Part shown: positions 15,674 through 23,297 of the stretch, piece after piece
How the letters are laid out: each line of letters starts with the position of its first letter
How positions within the stretch are numbered: the first letter of the stretch is position 1
The notes under the pieces: generated by a model
The model's database searches: none
What the model was told of the DNA's origin: nothing
What the model saw: the letters and a program-made list of their open reading frames with translations, nothing else
NCBI GenBank assembly: GCA_003165415.1
Contig: PLUC01000233.1
Location: forward strand, 1-33,877
Source: Holophagaceae bacterium
GTDB taxonomy: Bacteria; Acidobacteriota; Holophagae; Holophagales; Holophagaceae
Length of the DNA: 33,877 bases
Direction of reading: 5' to 3'
Translations under genes and position numbers: made by a program

Positions 15674-16936
15674 ATGATCCGGATCGTCGATCGGAGATTC
15701 GACAGCAAGAACAAGAGTTCCGTCAACCGCAGCCGATTCATCCGTCGTTTCAAGAACCAGATCAAGAAGGCCGTCTCCGACACCATCGACAAGAGCGGCA
15801 TCCGGGATCTGGCGGAGGGCAAGCGCATCGGCATCCCCGCCAAGGACATCAACGAACCGCAGTTCCGCACCGGCCAGGGCGGGGTGCGTGAGCAGGTGCT
15901 GCCCGGCAACGACCGGTTCAGCACCGGGGAGACCATGGACCGCCCCCAGGACCAGTCCGGCGGCCGGGGCTCCAAGGCCAGTCCCGACGGCGAGGGCTAT
16001 GACGATTTCGTATTCACCCTGACCCGGGATGAATTCATGGAAATCTTCTTCGAGGAGCTGGCCCTGCCCAACCTGGTCAAGCGGCACCTGGCCAGCATCA
16101 AGGAATACCGGCGGGTGCGGGCCGGCTACTCCCAGACCGGGGTCCCCACCAACATCAACCTCATCCGCACCATGCGCGGTGCGGCCGGGCGCCGCATCGC
16201 CGTGGGCGGCCCCTACCAGGCCAGACTGCGGGAACTGGAGGAGGAACTGGCCCGGACGCTCCTGGCCCGGGGCGAGGGCGACGTGGAGGTCACCCGCCTG
16301 CGCCACGAGATCCAGCGGCTGCGGACCCGGGCGGCGGCGGTGCCGTTCATCGATTCCTTCGACCTGCGCTACAACAACCATGTGCGCATCGCCCAGCCCA
16401 CCACCCAGGCGGTGATGTTCTGCCTGATGGACATCTCGGGCTCCATGGACGAGGAGAAGAAGAACATCGCCAAGCGCTTCTTCACCCTGCTCTACCTGTT
16501 CCTGACCCGCACCTACGAGCACATCGACGTGGTCTTCATCCGCCACCACACCGTGGCCGAAGAAGTGGACGAGGAGAACTTCTTCCACTCCAGGGAGACC
16601 GGCGGTACGGTGGTCTCCAGCGCCCTTAAGCTCATGCGCAAGGTGATCGAGACCCGCTACGGCAACGGCCTCTGGAACATCTACGGGGCCCAGGCCTCGG
16701 ACGGCGACAACTGGCTGGAGGATTCGGTGCTGTGCTACCAGCTCCTCCATGAACAGATCCTCGGCCTGACCCAGTACTACGCCTACATCGAGATCGCCGA
16801 GGACACGCCCCAGAACCTTTGGGAGGAATACGAGAAGGTCCAGTCCGTGCACCCGGACGTCTTTGCCATGAGACGGATCAAGGCCGTCACAGACATCTAT
16901 CCCGTGTTCCACGAATTGTTCAAGAAGCGCGCCTAG
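15674..16936 (+). CDS. yeaH: YeaH/YhbH family protein (DUF444, von Willebrand A-like)
   Basis: The 420-residue protein is DUF444 (YeaH in E. coli, YhbH in Bacillus). The start at 15674 has GGAGG six bases upstream; an in-frame ATG at 15620 lies inside prkA and is less likely. The basic N-terminus (IRIVDRRFDSKNKSSVNRSRF) is typical of the family. The C-terminal half is a VWA-like fold with a metal-site motif, DISGS at residues 253-257, then VVFIRHHTVAEEVDEENFF and ETGGTVVSSALKLM. It occurs with prkA and spoVR across distant phyla, which suggests the three act together, possibly as an AAA+/VWA pair resembling MoxR-type systems. That last comparison is inference. Confidence 0.93.
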   Translation: MIRIVDRRFDSKNKSSVNRSRFIRRFKNQIKKAVSDTIDKSGIRDLAEGKRIGIPAKDINEPQFRTGQGGVREQVLPGNDRFSTGETMDRPQDQSGGRGSKASPDGEGYDDFVFTLTRDEFMEIFFEELALPNLVKRHLASIKEYRRVRAGYSQTGVPTNINLIRTMRGAAGRRIAVGGPYQARLRELEEELARTLLARGEGDVEVTRLRHEIQRLRTRAAAVPFIDSFDLRYNNHVRIAQPTTQAVMFCLMDISGSMDEEKKNIAKRFFTLLYLFLTRTYEHIDVVFIRHHTVAEEVDEENFFHSRETGGTVVSSALKLMRKVIETRYGNGLWNIYGAQASDGDNWLEDSVLCYQLLHEQILGLTQYYAYIEIAEDTPQNLWEEYEKVQSVHPDVFAMRRIKAVTDIYPVFHELFKKRA

Positions 16937-16944
16937 GAGAGATC

Positions 16945-18450
16945 ATGCCCCGAAAGAAGATCCAGCCCCTGCCGGGCGGTTCGGAGTGGAGTTTCGAGTC
17001 CATCGAGGCCTATGATCAGGCCATCGGCAAGATCGCCCAGAACTACGGCCTCGAATGCTACCCGCACCTGCTGGAGATCATCAGCACCGAGCAGATGATG
17101 GACGCCTACGCCTCCATCGGCATGCCGGTGTACTACCACCACTGGTCCTTCGGCAAGCAGTTCCTGGCCACCGAGGTCCGCTACAAGCGCGGGCAGATGG
17201 GCCTGGCCTACGAGATCGTCATCAACTCCGACCCGTGCATCGCCTACCTCATGGAGGAGAACACCCTGCCCATGCAGGCGCTGGTCATCGCCCACGCCGC
17301 CTACGGCCACAACTCCTTCTTCAAGGGCAACCACCTGTTCAAGCAGTGGACCTCGGCCAACGCCATCATCGACTACCTGGTGTTCGCCCGCAACTACATC
17401 GCCGAGTGCGAGGAGCGGCACGGACAGGACGCCGTGGAGCGGCTGCTGGATTCCTGCCACGCCCTCATGAACCTGGGCGTGGACCGCTACAAGCGGGCGC
17501 CCAAGCTGTCGCTGCAGCGGGAGCAGGCGCGCATGCGGGAGCGGGAGGACTACCTGCAGACCCAGATCAACGAGCTCTGGCGGACCCTGCCGCCGCAGCC
17601 CGAGAAGGACGGCCAGGCGGAGGAGAAGCGCTTCCCGGTGGAGCCCGAGGAGAACGTGCTCTACTTCATCGAGAAGAACGCTCCGCTGCTGGAGCCCTGG
17701 CAGCGGGAGGTGATCCGCATCGTGCGCAAGATCGCCCAGTACTTCCACCCCCAGCGCCAGACCCAGGTCATGAACGAGGGATGGGCCACCTTCTGGCATT
17801 ACACGCTGCTCAACACCCTCTACGACGAGGGCCGGGTCAGCGACGGCTTCATCCTGGAGTTCCTGCAGTCGCACACCAACGTGGTCTACCAGCCGCCGTA
17901 CAACAGCAAGTGGTACTCCAGCATCAATCCCTACGCCCTGGGCTTCAACATGTGGCGGGACCTGCGGCGGGTCTGCGAGAACCCCACGGACGAGGACCGC
18001 GAATGGTTCCCGGAGGTGGCCGGGTCGGACTGGCGCAGCACCTTCGCCTTCGCCATGAACAACTTCAAGGACGAGAGCTTCATCGCCCAGTACCTGTCGC
18101 CCCGGCTCATGCGGGATTTCCGGTTCTTCTCGGTGGTGGACGACGACAGCAAGCCCAAGCTGCGGGTGGGCCCGATCCACGACGACCAGGGCTACCACTC
18201 GCTGCGCCAGGCCCTGTCCGACCAGTACAACCTGGGCAGCCGCGAGCCCAACATCCAGGTGTGGAACATGGACCGGCGCGGAGACCGGGCGCTGACCCTG
18301 CGCTATTTCAGCTACCAGCGCCGTCCGCTGCACGAGGACTTCACCCAGGTCCTGGACCATGTGGCCCATCTCTGGGGCTTCCCGGTGCGGCTGGAGGAGC
18401 AGACCGTCTCCGGGGAGGTCAACCGGCTGGCGGAGCGAAAAAGTCCGTGA
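16945..18450 (+). CDS. spoVR: SpoVR family protein (YcgB)
   Basis: The 501-residue product fits the SpoVR family (E. coli YcgB is about 510). The start follows AGGAGA at 16935-16940, eight bases after the yeaH stop. Conserved blocks include YYHHWSFGKQF, VIAHAAYGHNSFFKGNHLF and MNEGWATFWHY; these His- and Glu-rich stretches look metal-binding. It affects spore cortex in Bacillus, but it is common in non-sporulating bacteria, so it does not show sporulation here. The last 32 bases overlap an antisense transporter remnant, so the final residues (LAERKSP) may be shaped by, or derived from, that foreign sequence. Confidence 0.95.
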   Translation: MPRKKIQPLPGGSEWSFESIEAYDQAIGKIAQNYGLECYPHLLEIISTEQMMDAYASIGMPVYYHHWSFGKQFLATEVRYKRGQMGLAYEIVINSDPCIAYLMEENTLPMQALVIAHAAYGHNSFFKGNHLFKQWTSANAIIDYLVFARNYIAECEERHGQDAVERLLDSCHALMNLGVDRYKRAPKLSLQREQARMREREDYLQTQINELWRTLPPQPEKDGQAEEKRFPVEPEENVLYFIEKNAPLLEPWQREVIRIVRKIAQYFHPQRQTQVMNEGWATFWHYTLLNTLYDEGRVSDGFILEFLQSHTNVVYQPPYNSKWYSSINPYALGFNMWRDLRRVCENPTDEDREWFPEVAGSDWRSTFAFAMNNFKDESFIAQYLSPRLMRDFRFFSVVDDDSKPKLRVGPIHDDQGYHSLRQALSDQYNLGSREPNIQVWNMDRRGDRALTLRYFSYQRRPLHEDFTQVLDHVAHLWGFPVRLEEQTVSGEVNRLAERKSP

Positions 18451-18521
18451 TCTGCTCCAGGGTCCGGCCCTTGGTTTCGGGCAGGAAGCCCAACACGGCG
18501 GCTACGCAGTCGGGTGTCCTT
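18419..18521 (-). pseudogene. Remnant: MFS sugar-porter C-terminus joined to a scrap of the DUF4143 ATPase
   Basis: Read on the minus strand, this frame gives RTPDCVAAVL followed by GFLPETKGRTLEQITDFF and a stop at 18419-18421. PETKGRTLEQI is the classic C-terminal signature of sugar-porter MFS transporters. The preceding RTPDCVAAVL is also encoded near the 3' end of the DUF4143 ATPase gene (about 20389-20418), and the DNA agrees at about 27 of 29 bases. The rest of the transporter is absent. The fragment overlaps the 3' end of spoVR and has no start or ribosome site, so it is a dead end left by rearrangement. Confidence 0.6.
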
Positions 18522-18577
18522 TGAGGTGAATAGAGGGATTGTTCGCATCGTGCTGAGATGCGATTGAGAATCTGGCC

Positions 18578-18606
18578 TTGCCGCTGATGCGATTAGGGCC
18601 TATATT
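18578..18606 (+). promoter_or_regulatory. Likely promoter of the Fic gene
   Basis: TTGCCG (18578-18583) and TATATT (18601-18606) are spaced by exactly 17 bases. Transcription would begin around 18613, only about eight bases before the first ATG at 18621, so the message would be almost leaderless. Just upstream, CGCATC (18544-18549) and GATGCG (18557-18562) form a 6-bp hairpin or operator-like palindrome. Confidence 0.45.
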
Positions 18607-18620
18607 CACATCACCACAGG

Positions 18621-19886
18621 ATGTGCTTAGGCATGCAACACCCCCGTTCTCATCCCAGGCCCCACCCTCAGGATTCCAGTCCGCCTGAACCCCTCGCGGC
18701 CCCGCCGCCGGAAGTGCTCCGGTTGGGCCGTGGCATCCTTCCCGCCCCCGAGCAGATCCGGGACCGCTGGATCTGGCAGCACCCCGATTGGCCCGGGTTC
18801 ACCTGGGACTGGGAGCGGCTGGTGGAGCCCCTGGGGGATGCACGTCAGGCCTTGGGCCGCCTGCAGATGGCCGGGCAGGTTCTGACCCCCCAGGCCACCC
18901 GGGCGGTGCTGGCTGAGGTTCTGGCGCTGGAAGGGGTCAGCAGCAGCGCTATCGAGGGGGAACCGATCAATCCGGCTTCCATGGCCGCCTCCATTGCCCG
19001 CCACCTGGGCTTGCCGCCGGACCCGAACGCCCCCATCGACCGGCACGCCGAGGGCATCGCCGCCGTCCTTTGGGACGCCATGCGCAACCACGCCTCCGCT
19101 CTGTCCGTGGAGCGCCTGTGCTGCTGGCACCGGGCCCTGTTCCCGGAGAGCCGGCCCGACATCGCCGTGGGCATGCTCCGTCCGGGGCCAGTCCAGGTGT
19201 CGACCCTGGTTTCGGAAGAGGAAGCCATCGTCCATCTCATGGCCGTGCCCCGGGAGCGTTTGGAGTCCGAACTGGACCGCTTCATTGCCTGGTTCAACCA
19301 GGATGAAGGGCGGGGCTCCCTGGACGGCCTGGTGCGGGCCGGCCTCACCCATCTCTGGTTCGTGACCATCCACCCCTTCGACGACGGCAACGGCCGCATC
19401 GCCCGGGCTCTCACCGACCTGGCCCTGGCCAAGGAACGGGCCGGTGATCCCCTGGCCCGCATGTCCACACGTATCCTTCAGGTCCGCCCCGAATACTATG
19501 CCGCCCTGGAAAACGCCCAGGCCTTCCGCAACGGGCTGGAGGCAACCCCCTGGCTCATCTGGTTTCTCCGGCAGGTGGCCGAGGCCTGTGCCCAGTCCGA
19601 ACGGATCGTCCGGCGCACCCTCGCCAAGGGCGCCTTCTGGGTCCACCACCGGGAGGACCCGATCAATGAGCGCCAACGCAAAGTGCTCAACCGGCTCCTG
19701 GACGCAGGGCCCGGAGGCTTCCAGGGCGGCATGACCACCCGCAAATACGCCTCTCTCACGCGCTGCAGCCTGATCACGGCTTCCCGGGACCTGTCCGACC
19801 TCGCCATGTTGGGCTGCCTGACGGCCTTCGGCGGGGGGCGGAGCACGGCCTACGAGATCCCTTGGAATGCACTCCTGGATGGCTGA
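18621..19886 (+). CDS. Fic-domain AMP-transferase-like protein with DUF4172 and C-terminal winged helix
   Basis: The 421-residue protein (417 if the ATG at 18633 is used) begins with a DUF4172-like domain (RWIWQHPDWPGFTWDWERL). The Fic active site HPFDDGNGR is at residues 251-259 and is fully conserved, so AMP transfer (or another phosphoryl-type transfer) from a nucleotide to a target hydroxyl is expected. An inhibitory helix motif of the S-x-x-x-E-G type (Ser108 to Gly113 in SSSAIEG) precedes the Fic core, making it a self-inhibited class II Fic protein that needs no separate antitoxin. The last 70 residues look like a winged-helix DNA-binding domain. Neither ATG has a good ribosome site. 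It is flanked on both sides by scraps of other local genes, which suggests it arrived by rearrangement. Confidence 0.9.
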   Translation: MCLGMQHPRSHPRPHPQDSSPPEPLAAPPPEVLRLGRGILPAPEQIRDRWIWQHPDWPGFTWDWERLVEPLGDARQALGRLQMAGQVLTPQATRAVLAEVLALEGVSSSAIEGEPINPASMAASIARHLGLPPDPNAPIDRHAEGIAAVLWDAMRNHASALSVERLCCWHRALFPESRPDIAVGMLRPGPVQVSTLVSEEEAIVHLMAVPRERLESELDRFIAWFNQDEGRGSLDGLVRAGLTHLWFVTIHPFDDGNGRIARALTDLALAKERAGDPLARMSTRILQVRPEYYAALENAQAFRNGLEATPWLIWFLRQVAEACAQSERIVRRTLAKGAFWVHHREDPINERQRKVLNRLLDAGPGGFQGGMTTRKYASLTRCSLITASRDLSDLAMLGCLTAFGGGRSTAYEIPWNALLDG

Positions 19887-19937
19887 AGGGTGAATATTAC
19901 CTCGCCAGGGTGGCCTGCCATAATCAATCAAACAGAT

Positions 19938-20008
19938 GGAACAGCCGGAGCAACTCAGCCTGGACGGCCTCCGAGAACGGCGGCATCCGGTCCACCCCGC
20001 GTTGCGGT
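19938..20008 (-). pseudogene. Degraded copy of the bluB 5' end
   Basis: These about 70 bases match 22214-22284, the N-terminal coding part of bluB, with roughly four mismatches and in the same orientation. Just to the left, CATAATCAATCA (about 19919-19930) also occurs at 21528-21539, across the start codon of the ATPase gene. The copy is too short to be functional. The 423-bp gap 19887-20309 consists of this mosaic, the short open frame described next, and little else. Confidence 0.75.
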
Positions 20009-20108
20009 TGCAGGGTCAGGGAAGCCCTCGCGCCCTGAAGCGCGAAACCTGGCGGATGCAGGGGCTCATGGCGGGTCCATTGCGGGTGAGAATAAGGGCT
20101 TCCTTCCG

Positions 20109-20294
20109 GTGACGGTCTCTGTTAATTGGGTGAATGCCAAAAAAATCTTCAAGGCGATCAGGAATGGGGGGAGTTCCATCAGCATCCGAGTGACGGACTC
20201 CAAGGATCCCAATGTCTCGATCCAAGGTGATTTCGCGACCGTGGAGATAGCCGGGTCGATCGGGAAAATAATGGCTGGATACTGGCGGCCATGA
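20109..20294 (+). CDS. Short open frame, probably the tail of a lost gene
   Basis: A 61-codon frame starting GTG encodes a protein-like sequence (VNWVNAKKIFKAIRNGGSS, then DPNVSIQGDFATVEIAGSIG) ending in MAGYWRP. Its base composition is visibly less GC-rich than the neighbouring genes. The frame stays open upstream to about 19890, but that part runs through the bluB scrap and is not credible protein. There is no ribosome site. It could be a small gene, or more likely the C-terminal remnant of an imported one. I do not recognise a family. Confidence 0.3.
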   Translation: MTVSVNWVNAKKIFKAIRNGGSSISIRVTDSKDPNVSIQGDFATVEIAGSIGKIMAGYWRP

Positions 20295-20309
20295 TTGCCC
20301 AACCCATTT

Positions 20310-21530
20310 CTACCCCAGCAGATGCCCTAGCGGGATGGCGAACAGACGATCGGACAGTTTCACGGCTTCCCTGCCGTTGTACGCCAACACGGCGGCGACG
20401 CAGTCGGGCGTCCTTTCCAGGAAGGCCCGCAAGCCGGAAAGCTCGCCAGCGCTCCATCGGGTGGCTGCCTTGACCTCGATGGCCAAGACCCTTCGGCCCG
20501 ACTCGATGACGAAATCCACCTCGTGGCGTCCCTGCTCGTGCCAAAAGCCCATCTGCGCATCGGGCTGATGGGCTTCCAGCAGGCCGGCCAGGTTCTGGGC
20601 CACATACGTCTCGAACAGGGCGCCGCGCAACCTATCGTCGTGGCCTGGCTCGAGCGTGCTGACGCCGGCCATGTGGGCCGCAAGCCCGCTGTCCGTGAAG
20701 TACAACTTGGGGGATTTCACCAGGCGGGAGCTGCGGTTTTTCAGGAAGGGCGGCAGGCGCTGGATGAGGAACGAAGCCTCTAGCAGGTTGAGATAGCGGC
20801 CCGCAGTCGCGGCGTTCAGCTTGGCATCCCGCGCCAGGGCGCTGTTGGCGAGCACCTGACCGGTGCGCAGGGCGGCGAGTTGCGCCAGGGTGCGGAAGGC
20901 GACCAGATCGGTGATCTGGGACAGCTGCCTCACATCGCGTTCCACGTAGGTTTGCACATAGCCGCGGAACCATTCGTCCACGTCCTCCGAGGGGCCAAGG
21001 CAGGCGGGGGGCAGGCCGCCACGCAGGACCTCGAGGTCCGTCACGGGTTCGGCTTTGCCGGCAGGCAAGCGGGGTTCGCGGAGGAGTTCGATCAGGAAGG
21101 GCGGGTCGGTGGTCGCTCCCCGCCGTTCCCGCCGGGTCATCGGGTGGAGGGTGCAATAACCGGCGCGTCCCGCCAGGGTTTCGGAGACATGACCGAGCAT
21201 CGCCAGGTTGGCCGACCCGGAAAGGATAAAACGCCCCGGCCGGCGCTGTTCATCCACGCTGCGCTTCAGCGCCAGGAGGAGTTCCGGACAGCGCTGCACC
21301 TCATCCAGGATCACCGCGTCCGCCAACAAGGATTCCGGATTGCTCCGCGCCGCCGCCAGAGTGGCAAAGTCATCGAGCGTGAGGTACTTGTGGTTTCTGG
21401 CAAAGCCCGGTTCGCTCTGGAGCAAGGTGCTCTTGCCGGTCTGCCGCAACCCGGAAAGCACCACAACCGGCAGTTGCCGCAGCGCGCGTTCCAGCCTTCG
21501 GGATAGTTCTCGGGGAAGGTAGTCTGTCAT
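20310..21530 (-). CDS. AAA-type ATPase with DUF4143 domain
   Basis: The 406-residue protein has Walker A GLRQTGKS at residues 27-34, Walker B AVILDE ending at Asp76-Glu77, and the sensor-like SGSANL. The DUF4143 region follows (LPPFLKNRSSRLVKSPKLYF and FTDSGLAAHM). Near the C-terminus, EVDFVIE followed by LAIEVKA is a PD-(D/E)XK nuclease-like signature. These ATPases are common and mobile, and their function is not established. I place the start at the ATG at 21530; a TTG six bases upstream is in frame but less likely. There is no ribosome site, consistent with a leaderless message. Fragments of both ends of this gene appear on either side of the Fic gene. Confidence 0.92.
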   Translation of the reverse strand: MTDYLPRELSRRLERALRQLPVVVLSGLRQTGKSTLLQSEPGFARNHKYLTLDDFATLAAARSNPESLLADAVILDEVQRCPELLLALKRSVDEQRRPGRFILSGSANLAMLGHVSETLAGRAGYCTLHPMTRRERRGATTDPPFLIELLREPRLPAGKAEPVTDLEVLRGGLPPACLGPSEDVDEWFRGYVQTYVERDVRQLSQITDLVAFRTLAQLAALRTGQVLANSALARDAKLNAATAGRYLNLLEASFLIQRLPPFLKNRSSRLVKSPKLYFTDSGLAAHMAGVSTLEPGHDDRLRGALFETYVAQNLAGLLEAHQPDAQMGFWHEQGRHEVDFVIESGRRVLAIEVKAATRWSAGELSGLRAFLERTPDCVAAVLAYNGREAVKLSDRLFAIPLGHLLG

Positions 21531-21547
21531 AATCAATCAGACCATAG

Positions 21548-21584
21548 TGTCATTTTGACAGGTTGTCAATGGTCATTTTGACAG
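21548..21584 (-). promoter_or_regulatory. Promoter and paired operator-like palindromes of the DUF4143 ATPase gene
   Basis: On the minus strand, TTGACA and TATGGT are separated by 17 bases, placing the transcript start within a few bases of the ATG. The promoter contains two copies of a 13-base direct repeat, GTCATTTTGACAG, at 21549-21561 and 21572-21584. Each contains a palindrome (TGTCA-TTT-TGACA in the first), and they overlap the -10/-35 region. Repressor binding there would block transcription. No repressor gene is adjacent. Confidence 0.55.
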
Positions 21585-21597
21585 CTGGTAGGCCTCC

Positions 21598-21612
21598 GTC
21601 GGCCCAGCCGAC
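21598..21612 (-). other. Hairpin just beyond the bluB stop
   Basis: GTCGGC (21598-21603) and GCCGAC (21607-21612) form a 6-bp stem with a CCA (minus-strand TGG) loop, 20 bases past the bluB stop codon. No T-run follows on the minus strand, so it may stabilise the transcript end or be a weak terminator. It separates bluB from the ATPase promoter. Confidence 0.3.
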
Positions 21613-21631
21613 CCGATCCCATGAGATCCCC

Positions 21632-22300
21632 TCACCGGGTGAACAGCACCTCGCTGAGCGGCCGGCGATGCTCCCAGCCGGCGGTCTCCAGTTCGGGGTG
21701 GTCGCGCTCCTGCTCGGGCCAGCCCATGCACAGGTAGGCCACCCACTGCCATTCGGGAGGAAGGCCCAGCGGCTCGCGCAGTTCCTCGGGGTCCAGGATG
21801 CTGATCCAGCCCACGGCCATGCCCCGGGCCCGGGAGGCCAGCCAGAGGTTCTGGATGGCGCAGAGCACCGAGTCTCTCAGGGTTCCGGGCAGGGTGGCGC
21901 GGCCCAGGCCGTGGCCCTGGGCGGTGTCGGTGTGGCAGCAGACCAGCAGGTGCTCGGGGGCCTCGCGCAGGCCGGCCAGCTTCAGGTTCCGGTAGAGCTG
22001 GGCGCGCTCGTCGGCGTAGGCGGCGCTGGCGGCGGCATTGGCCCGCTCGAACGAGGCCACCACCGCGGCCCGGGCCGCGTCGCTCTGCACCCGCACGAAC
22101 CGCCAGGGCTGGCTCAGGCCGACGCTGGGGGCGGTGTGGGCCGCTTCCAGCAGGGCCAGGATCTCCGCCTCGGGCAGGGGGTCGCGCTTGAAGCGGCGCA
22201 CGTCCCGGCGCAGCTGGAACAACCGGAGCAACTCAGCCTGGAAGGCCTCCGAGAACGGCGCCATCCGGTCCACCCCGCCTTGCGGTTGCTGGGATGTCAT
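21632..22300 (-). CDS. bluB: 5,6-dimethylbenzimidazole synthase BluB
   Basis: The 222-residue protein belongs to the flavin nitroreductase fold and carries BluB-type motifs: RRDVRRF, APSVGLSQPWRFV, FERANA, LKLAGLREAPEHLLV, GLGRATLPGTL, SVLCAIQNLWLASRARG and VGWISILDP, ending with the GWE segment. BluB breaks down reduced FMN with O2 to give dimethylbenzimidazole, the lower ligand of vitamin B12. The ATG at 22300 is supported by GGAGG about 10 bases upstream, with an A/G-rich run closer in. No cobalamin biosynthesis genes or B12 riboswitch are visible around it. A generic nitroreductase is the alternative, but these motifs favour BluB. The 113-bp gap to the divergent EamA gene shows no clear promoter. 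Confidence 0.88.
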   Translation of the reverse strand: MTSQQPQGGVDRMAPFSEAFQAELLRLFQLRRDVRRFKRDPLPEAEILALLEAAHTAPSVGLSQPWRFVRVQSDAARAAVVASFERANAAASAAYADERAQLYRNLKLAGLREAPEHLLVCCHTDTAQGHGLGRATLPGTLRDSVLCAIQNLWLASRARGMAVGWISILDPEELREPLGLPPEWQWVAYLCMGWPEQERDHPELETAGWEHRRPLSEVLFTR

Positions 22301-22413
22301 GGGCGTCGCCTCCATCGCTGCCGGGATCACTGGCTGAAGTCTACCGCCCGCCCGGCGCCGGCGGCAATATTCGGACCGCATCACGTACTATGGAGTTACT
22401 GGAAGGGGAGTCC

Positions 22414-23271
22414 ATGTCATTTCTGCTGGCGGTTTCCATCCTCTGGGCGCTCTCGTTCGGGCTGATCGCCCGGGTGAGCGGGCTGGGCGCCACTTTCGTG
22501 GCCGCGGCCCGGACTGTGCTCGCGGTCCTGGTGTTCCTGCCGTTCATGCGGATCAGGGGGCTCCGGGGCCGGGTGGTGCTGGCGCTGGCGGGCGTGGGCG
22601 CCCTGCAGTTCGGGCTCATGTACGTGCTCTACATCGAGTCCTACCGGTGGCTCCACCCCGCCGAAGTGGCTCTGTTCACCATCTTCACGCCGCTGCTGGT
22701 GACCCTCTTCAACGGCCTGCTGGTGCGGCGCCTGACCTGGGTGTTCCTGGCCACCGCCGGGCTGGCGGTGGCCGGCACCGGGATCTGCCTGTGGACCTCC
22801 CTGGACCGCCCAGGCCTCTTCCGGGGTTTCCTGCTGATGCAGGCGTCCAACGCCTGCTTCGCCATGGGCCAGATCCTGTACCGGCGGATCGCCCCCGGCA
22901 CCGGGAAGGCCGATCACCAGCTCATGGGGGTGCTGTACGTGGGCGCGGCGGTGGTCGCCCTGGCCATGGCCCTGCCGGCGGTGCGCTGGGACCTGGTGGC
23001 CGCCATGACTCCGGGGCAACTGGACATCCTTCTGTACTTGGGGATCGTCGCATCGGGGGTGGGGTTCTTCCTATTCAACGCCGGGGCCCGCCGGACCGAC
23101 GTGGGCACCCTGGCCATCTTCAACAATGCCAAGATCCCCCTGGCCATCCTGGCGTCGGCCCTGGTCTTCCATGACCAGGTGGACTGGGTGCGGCTGGCCG
23201 CGGGCGGGGTGGTGATCGCCGCCGCCCTGGGATTGAACCGATGGCTGGTCCGGCTGAAGGCGATGGCGTAA
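22414..23271 (+). CDS. EamA-family (DMT) inner-membrane transporter
   Basis: The 285-residue protein shows about ten hydrophobic helices arranged as two EamA repeats, as in drug/metabolite transporters that export amino acids or other small metabolites. The first repeat starts FLLAVSILWALSFGLIA. The second starts GFLLMQASNACFAMGQILYRR and ends ALVFHDQVDWVRLAAGGVVIAAAL, the usual DMT closing motif. The ATG at 22414 is preceded by GGGGAG at 22405-22410, which decides it over an upstream in-frame ATG. The substrate is unknown. Its stop overlaps an ATG at 23271 (TAATG) that is in frame with the next gene, so the two are probably cotranscribed. Confidence 0.9.
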   Translation: MSFLLAVSILWALSFGLIARVSGLGATFVAAARTVLAVLVFLPFMRIRGLRGRVVLALAGVGALQFGLMYVLYIESYRWLHPAEVALFTIFTPLLVTLFNGLLVRRLTWVFLATAGLAVAGTGICLWTSLDRPGLFRGFLLMQASNACFAMGQILYRRIAPGTGKADHQLMGVLYVGAAVVALAMALPAVRWDLVAAMTPGQLDILLYLGIVASGVGFFLFNAGARRTDVGTLAIFNNAKIPLAILASALVFHDQVDWVRLAAGGVVIAAALGLNRWLVRLKAMA

Positions 23272-23297
23272 TGTTTTCAATATGCGAGGTGGCGGCG

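Noticed and set aside
16945-18450. SpoVR as evidence for sporulation
   Set aside because: The family is widespread in non-spore-formers and no sporulation genes are present; the soluble periplasmic binding protein also suggests a Gram-negative cell.
18621-21530. Fic protein and DUF4143 ATPase as a toxin-antitoxin pair
   Set aside because: They are on opposite strands, separated by remnants, and the Fic protein carries its own inhibitory motif. The link seems to be rearrangement, not function.
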